Below are positions 59,837 to 64,000 of a DNA stretch of 64,000 nt, piece by piece. The notes under the pieces were generated by a model. That model did no database searches. It was not told where the DNA came from and was given only the letters and a program-made list of their open reading frames with translations. Position numbers and translations under genes: made by a program. The stretch's first letter is position 1; every line of letters starts with the position of its first letter. The DNA is from Stenotrophomonas sp. ATCM1_4 (GTDB lineage Bacteria; Pseudomonadota; Gammaproteobacteria; Xanthomonadales; Xanthomonadaceae), in contig NZ_QPFB01000001.1 of assembly GCF_004348115.1 (NCBI RefSeq), positions 3,984,028 to 4,048,027 on the forward strand, in the 5' to 3' direction.

Positions 59837-60798
59837 GCATGCATTCCCGTGCGGCCGCGGACGCTGCGCCACATCCTGGCCAGCAAGGCACTGGCACCGT
59901 GCTTCTGCGCCACCGGCACCGGTGGCGGCGCATCGACCGGCACCTTCACCTCGGCGTAGCCACACAGGTAGGCCGAGCGCATGAACGCCCGCGTGGCATT
60001 GATGTCCAGATCCAGCAGCTGGGTGCACTCGGTCAGGCTGCACGGCTTCTTCAACAGCAACGAGCACAGCCGGAACCCATCGTGCTGGTGGGCCAGGACA
60101 CGGAAATCCGGCCAGCGCAGCAGGTGCATCTGCGCGTTCTGCTGGAGGCGACGTTCGAAATCGCTCCAGTAGTCGCCGTGCTGCGCCATCTGCCACAGCA
60201 ACGGCCGCAGCGGCTGCCGCGACAGGTTTTCGGCCAATGCCTCGTAGCGCGCCGGCGAGAGCTCCTGCAAGGCGAGCAGTTCAAGCAGTTCGCCCAGTTG
60301 CTGGGCCAGCGTCGGTCCCGCGCCGGGGTGCAGGTAGAGCGGGACGGCCTGGTCATGCTCGAAATCGATCAGCAGTTGCGGCTGGCCCTGCAGCGTCAGC
60401 AGCGCGCGGCCTTTGCGCTCCTGCAGGCGCTGCCGCAACAGGCGGGTGACCTGCTTGGCGCCGCTGGCCAGGTACAGGCCATCGGTGGTGACATCGACCC
60501 GGGGGGCAAGCGCGGACTGGATCTGCTGGTCGTCCAGGAACACCGGCGTGGCCGCGCGTCCATCGTGTACGGCACCGTCGTCGTCGTGCATCCACAGCCG
60601 CATCGATGGCCGCTTGCTGGCCATGTGCAGCGCCGCGCTGCGCAGTGCCGGCGTGTCGCGCACCAGCAGCAGGTCGCATTGATCCAGGTCCACGCAGCGT
60701 TGCAACGCCTCCGGCGGCAACCCCGCAGCCTTGCGCAACCGGCCGAGCAATACCTGCTCTTCACGGTTGTCAGAGCCCACCACCAGCACTCTGGTCAT
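59833..60798 (-). CDS. Hypothetical protein of the GTPase/roadblock operon
   Basis: A 321-residue protein. The N-terminal segment (MTRVLVVGSDNREEQVLLGRLRKA, then DLDQCDLLLVRDTP) looks like a receiver- or Rossmann-type fold without the usual phospho-acceptor pattern. The C-terminal half is helical (FRLCSLLLKKPCSLTECTQLLDLDINATRAFMRSAYLCGYAEVKV), resembling a winged-helix or DUF4388-like module. It starts the operon and overlaps the GTPase start by 4 bp. It is probably an adaptor or effector of the GTPase; no family confidently named. Confidence 0.7.
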   Translation of the reverse strand: MTRVLVVGSDNREEQVLLGRLRKAAGLPPEALQRCVDLDQCDLLLVRDTPALRSAALHMASKRPSMRLWMHDDDGAVHDGRAATPVFLDDQQIQSALAPRVDVTTDGLYLASGAKQVTRLLRQRLQERKGRALLTLQGQPQLLIDFEHDQAVPLYLHPGAGPTLAQQLGELLELLALQELSPARYEALAENLSRQPLRPLLWQMAQHGDYWSDFERRLQQNAQMHLLRWPDFRVLAHQHDGFRLCSLLLKKPCSLTECTQLLDLDINATRAFMRSAYLCGYAEVKVPVDAPPPVPVAQKHGASALLARMWRSVRGRTGMHA

Positions 60799-60965
60799 GC
60801 CTGTCCCCTTTCGACGCCGTGCGTCATGCATTTCCATGGCAGTCCAATGAGGCTATGCCAGATGCCGGCTGTGAAAGGGTGACTGCTCCCACAGTTCGAT
60901 TTGTCAGGAAGTCTTTCACGCCTATACGTTCGTCGTAGGCATGCGTAGGCGGTAACCAAAATGAA

Positions 60966-60999
60966 AGAAGCCTGCATCCGACAACGGTTGCAGGCTTCT
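60966..60999 (-). terminator. icd terminator
   Basis: AGAAGCCTGCA (60966-60976) pairs with TGCAGGCTTCT (60989-60999) around a 12-nt loop, about 70 bp past the icd stop codon. On the minus strand the stem is followed by TTTCATTTT. The 272-bp gap 60799-61070 otherwise holds the promoter region of the GTPase operon. Confidence 0.8.
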
Positions 61000-61070
61000 C
61001 TTACGTGCTGGCGCCCGCAGCGGCTTGTGTAACGGCCGCTACTGAAAGGCGCCGTAGCGCTTCACATCAC

Positions 61071-63703
<2,633 letters not shown>

Positions 63704-64000
63704 TCACTTCACTTCGAACTGCTGCGAGCCCGCCGACTTGCCATCGACGGTCACGTCGGCGGTGTACTTGCCTGCCGGCCAGCCGCTGGGCTTGGTGAAC
63801 TCGACATTGGTGGTGCCGGTGTCGGTGGCATTGAGCGTCGCGCTCTGCTCGCCGGCCACCTGGCCGTCCTGGTAGGTCAGCTTGGCGCCGACGGTGACAT
63901 TGTTGGCGGTGCCACTGGTCTTCACCGAGACCACGATCTTGTCCTTGGTGCCGAGCATGGCCACCGGCGCCACGGACTGGTCGGCGGCAACGGTGTTGCC
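63704..64000 (-). CDS. C-terminal part of an exported Ig-like protein, entering from the right
   Basis: Partial: 98 codons are in the window and the 5' end lies beyond it. The visible part has regular beta-strand patterning, KDKIVVSVKTSGTANNVTVGAKLTYQDG and GWPAGKYTADVTVDGKSAGSQQFEV, which resembles a filamin- or Ig-like sandwich ending FEVK. It may be a periplasmic or secreted small protein; function unknown. The terminator at 63636-63657 follows its stop codon. Confidence 0.6.
   Translation of the reverse strand, partial: GNTVAADQSVAPVAMLGTKDKIVVSVKTSGTANNVTVGAKLTYQDGQVAGEQSATLNATDTGTTNVEFTKPSGWPAGKYTADVTVDGKSAGSQQFEVK

Overview
The window looks like a chromosomal segment from a Stenotrophomonas-like member of the Xanthomonadaceae. 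The grounds are the very high GC, GTAG-headed REP palindromes of the SMAG type, a Rho with a long low-complexity N-terminal extension, a TonB-receptor sugar locus, and the gene pairs rhlB/trxA-rho and ftsE-ftsX-rpoH. This is inferred from gene content and protein character; no database was searched.

Layout: 1-11 kb is housekeeping (end of a probable topA, tsaC, two DUF4124-type exported proteins, an SDR, sppA, a MATE pump, a DUF3106/membrane-protein pair, priA). 11-15.7 kb holds a YadA-like trimeric adhesin and a NarL-type two-component pair. 15.9-31.3 kb is a complete mannoside-use locus: a TonB receptor, GH92 and GH47 alpha-mannosidases, a GH2 beta-mannosidase, a probable mannose isomerase of the AGE superfamily, a PfkB fructokinase, an MFS sugar importer and a LacI repressor. 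Palindromes centred on ATCGAT occur at three of its promoter regions and mark a likely LacI regulon. 31.7-43.8 kb is mostly core (GST, NYN protein, NDH-2, GFA protein, rpoH, ung, a double-REC regulator, ftsX/ftsE, rhlB, trxA, rho).

About 43.8-54.9 kb is an 11-kb integrated element inserted into the 3' end of rho. It is bounded by a perfect 62-bp direct repeat of the rho tail; the element gives rho a new stop codon and terminator, while the ancestral ones are stranded at the right end. It carries a tyrosine integrase beside three direct repeats, an HUH-type Rep-like protein behind a 110-nt two-tier hairpin, and a minus-strand cassette PRTase-like / NADAR / HEPN-like. It also carries a serine resolvase, a GHKL ATPase with a C-terminal PD-(D/E)xK-like nuclease motif, an XRE regulator with palindromic operators, and four small membrane or exported proteins. 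This is the most likely place for an undescribed conflict (defence) system. The leading hypothesis is a phosphoribosyl or ribosyl writer (PRTase) with an N-glycosidase eraser (NADAR) and an RNase effector (HEPN).

54.9-64 kb returns to core: two tandem TonB-C-like exported proteins, aceK, a roadblock/small-GTPase operon, a monomeric-type isocitrate dehydrogenase and the 3' part of an exported protein.
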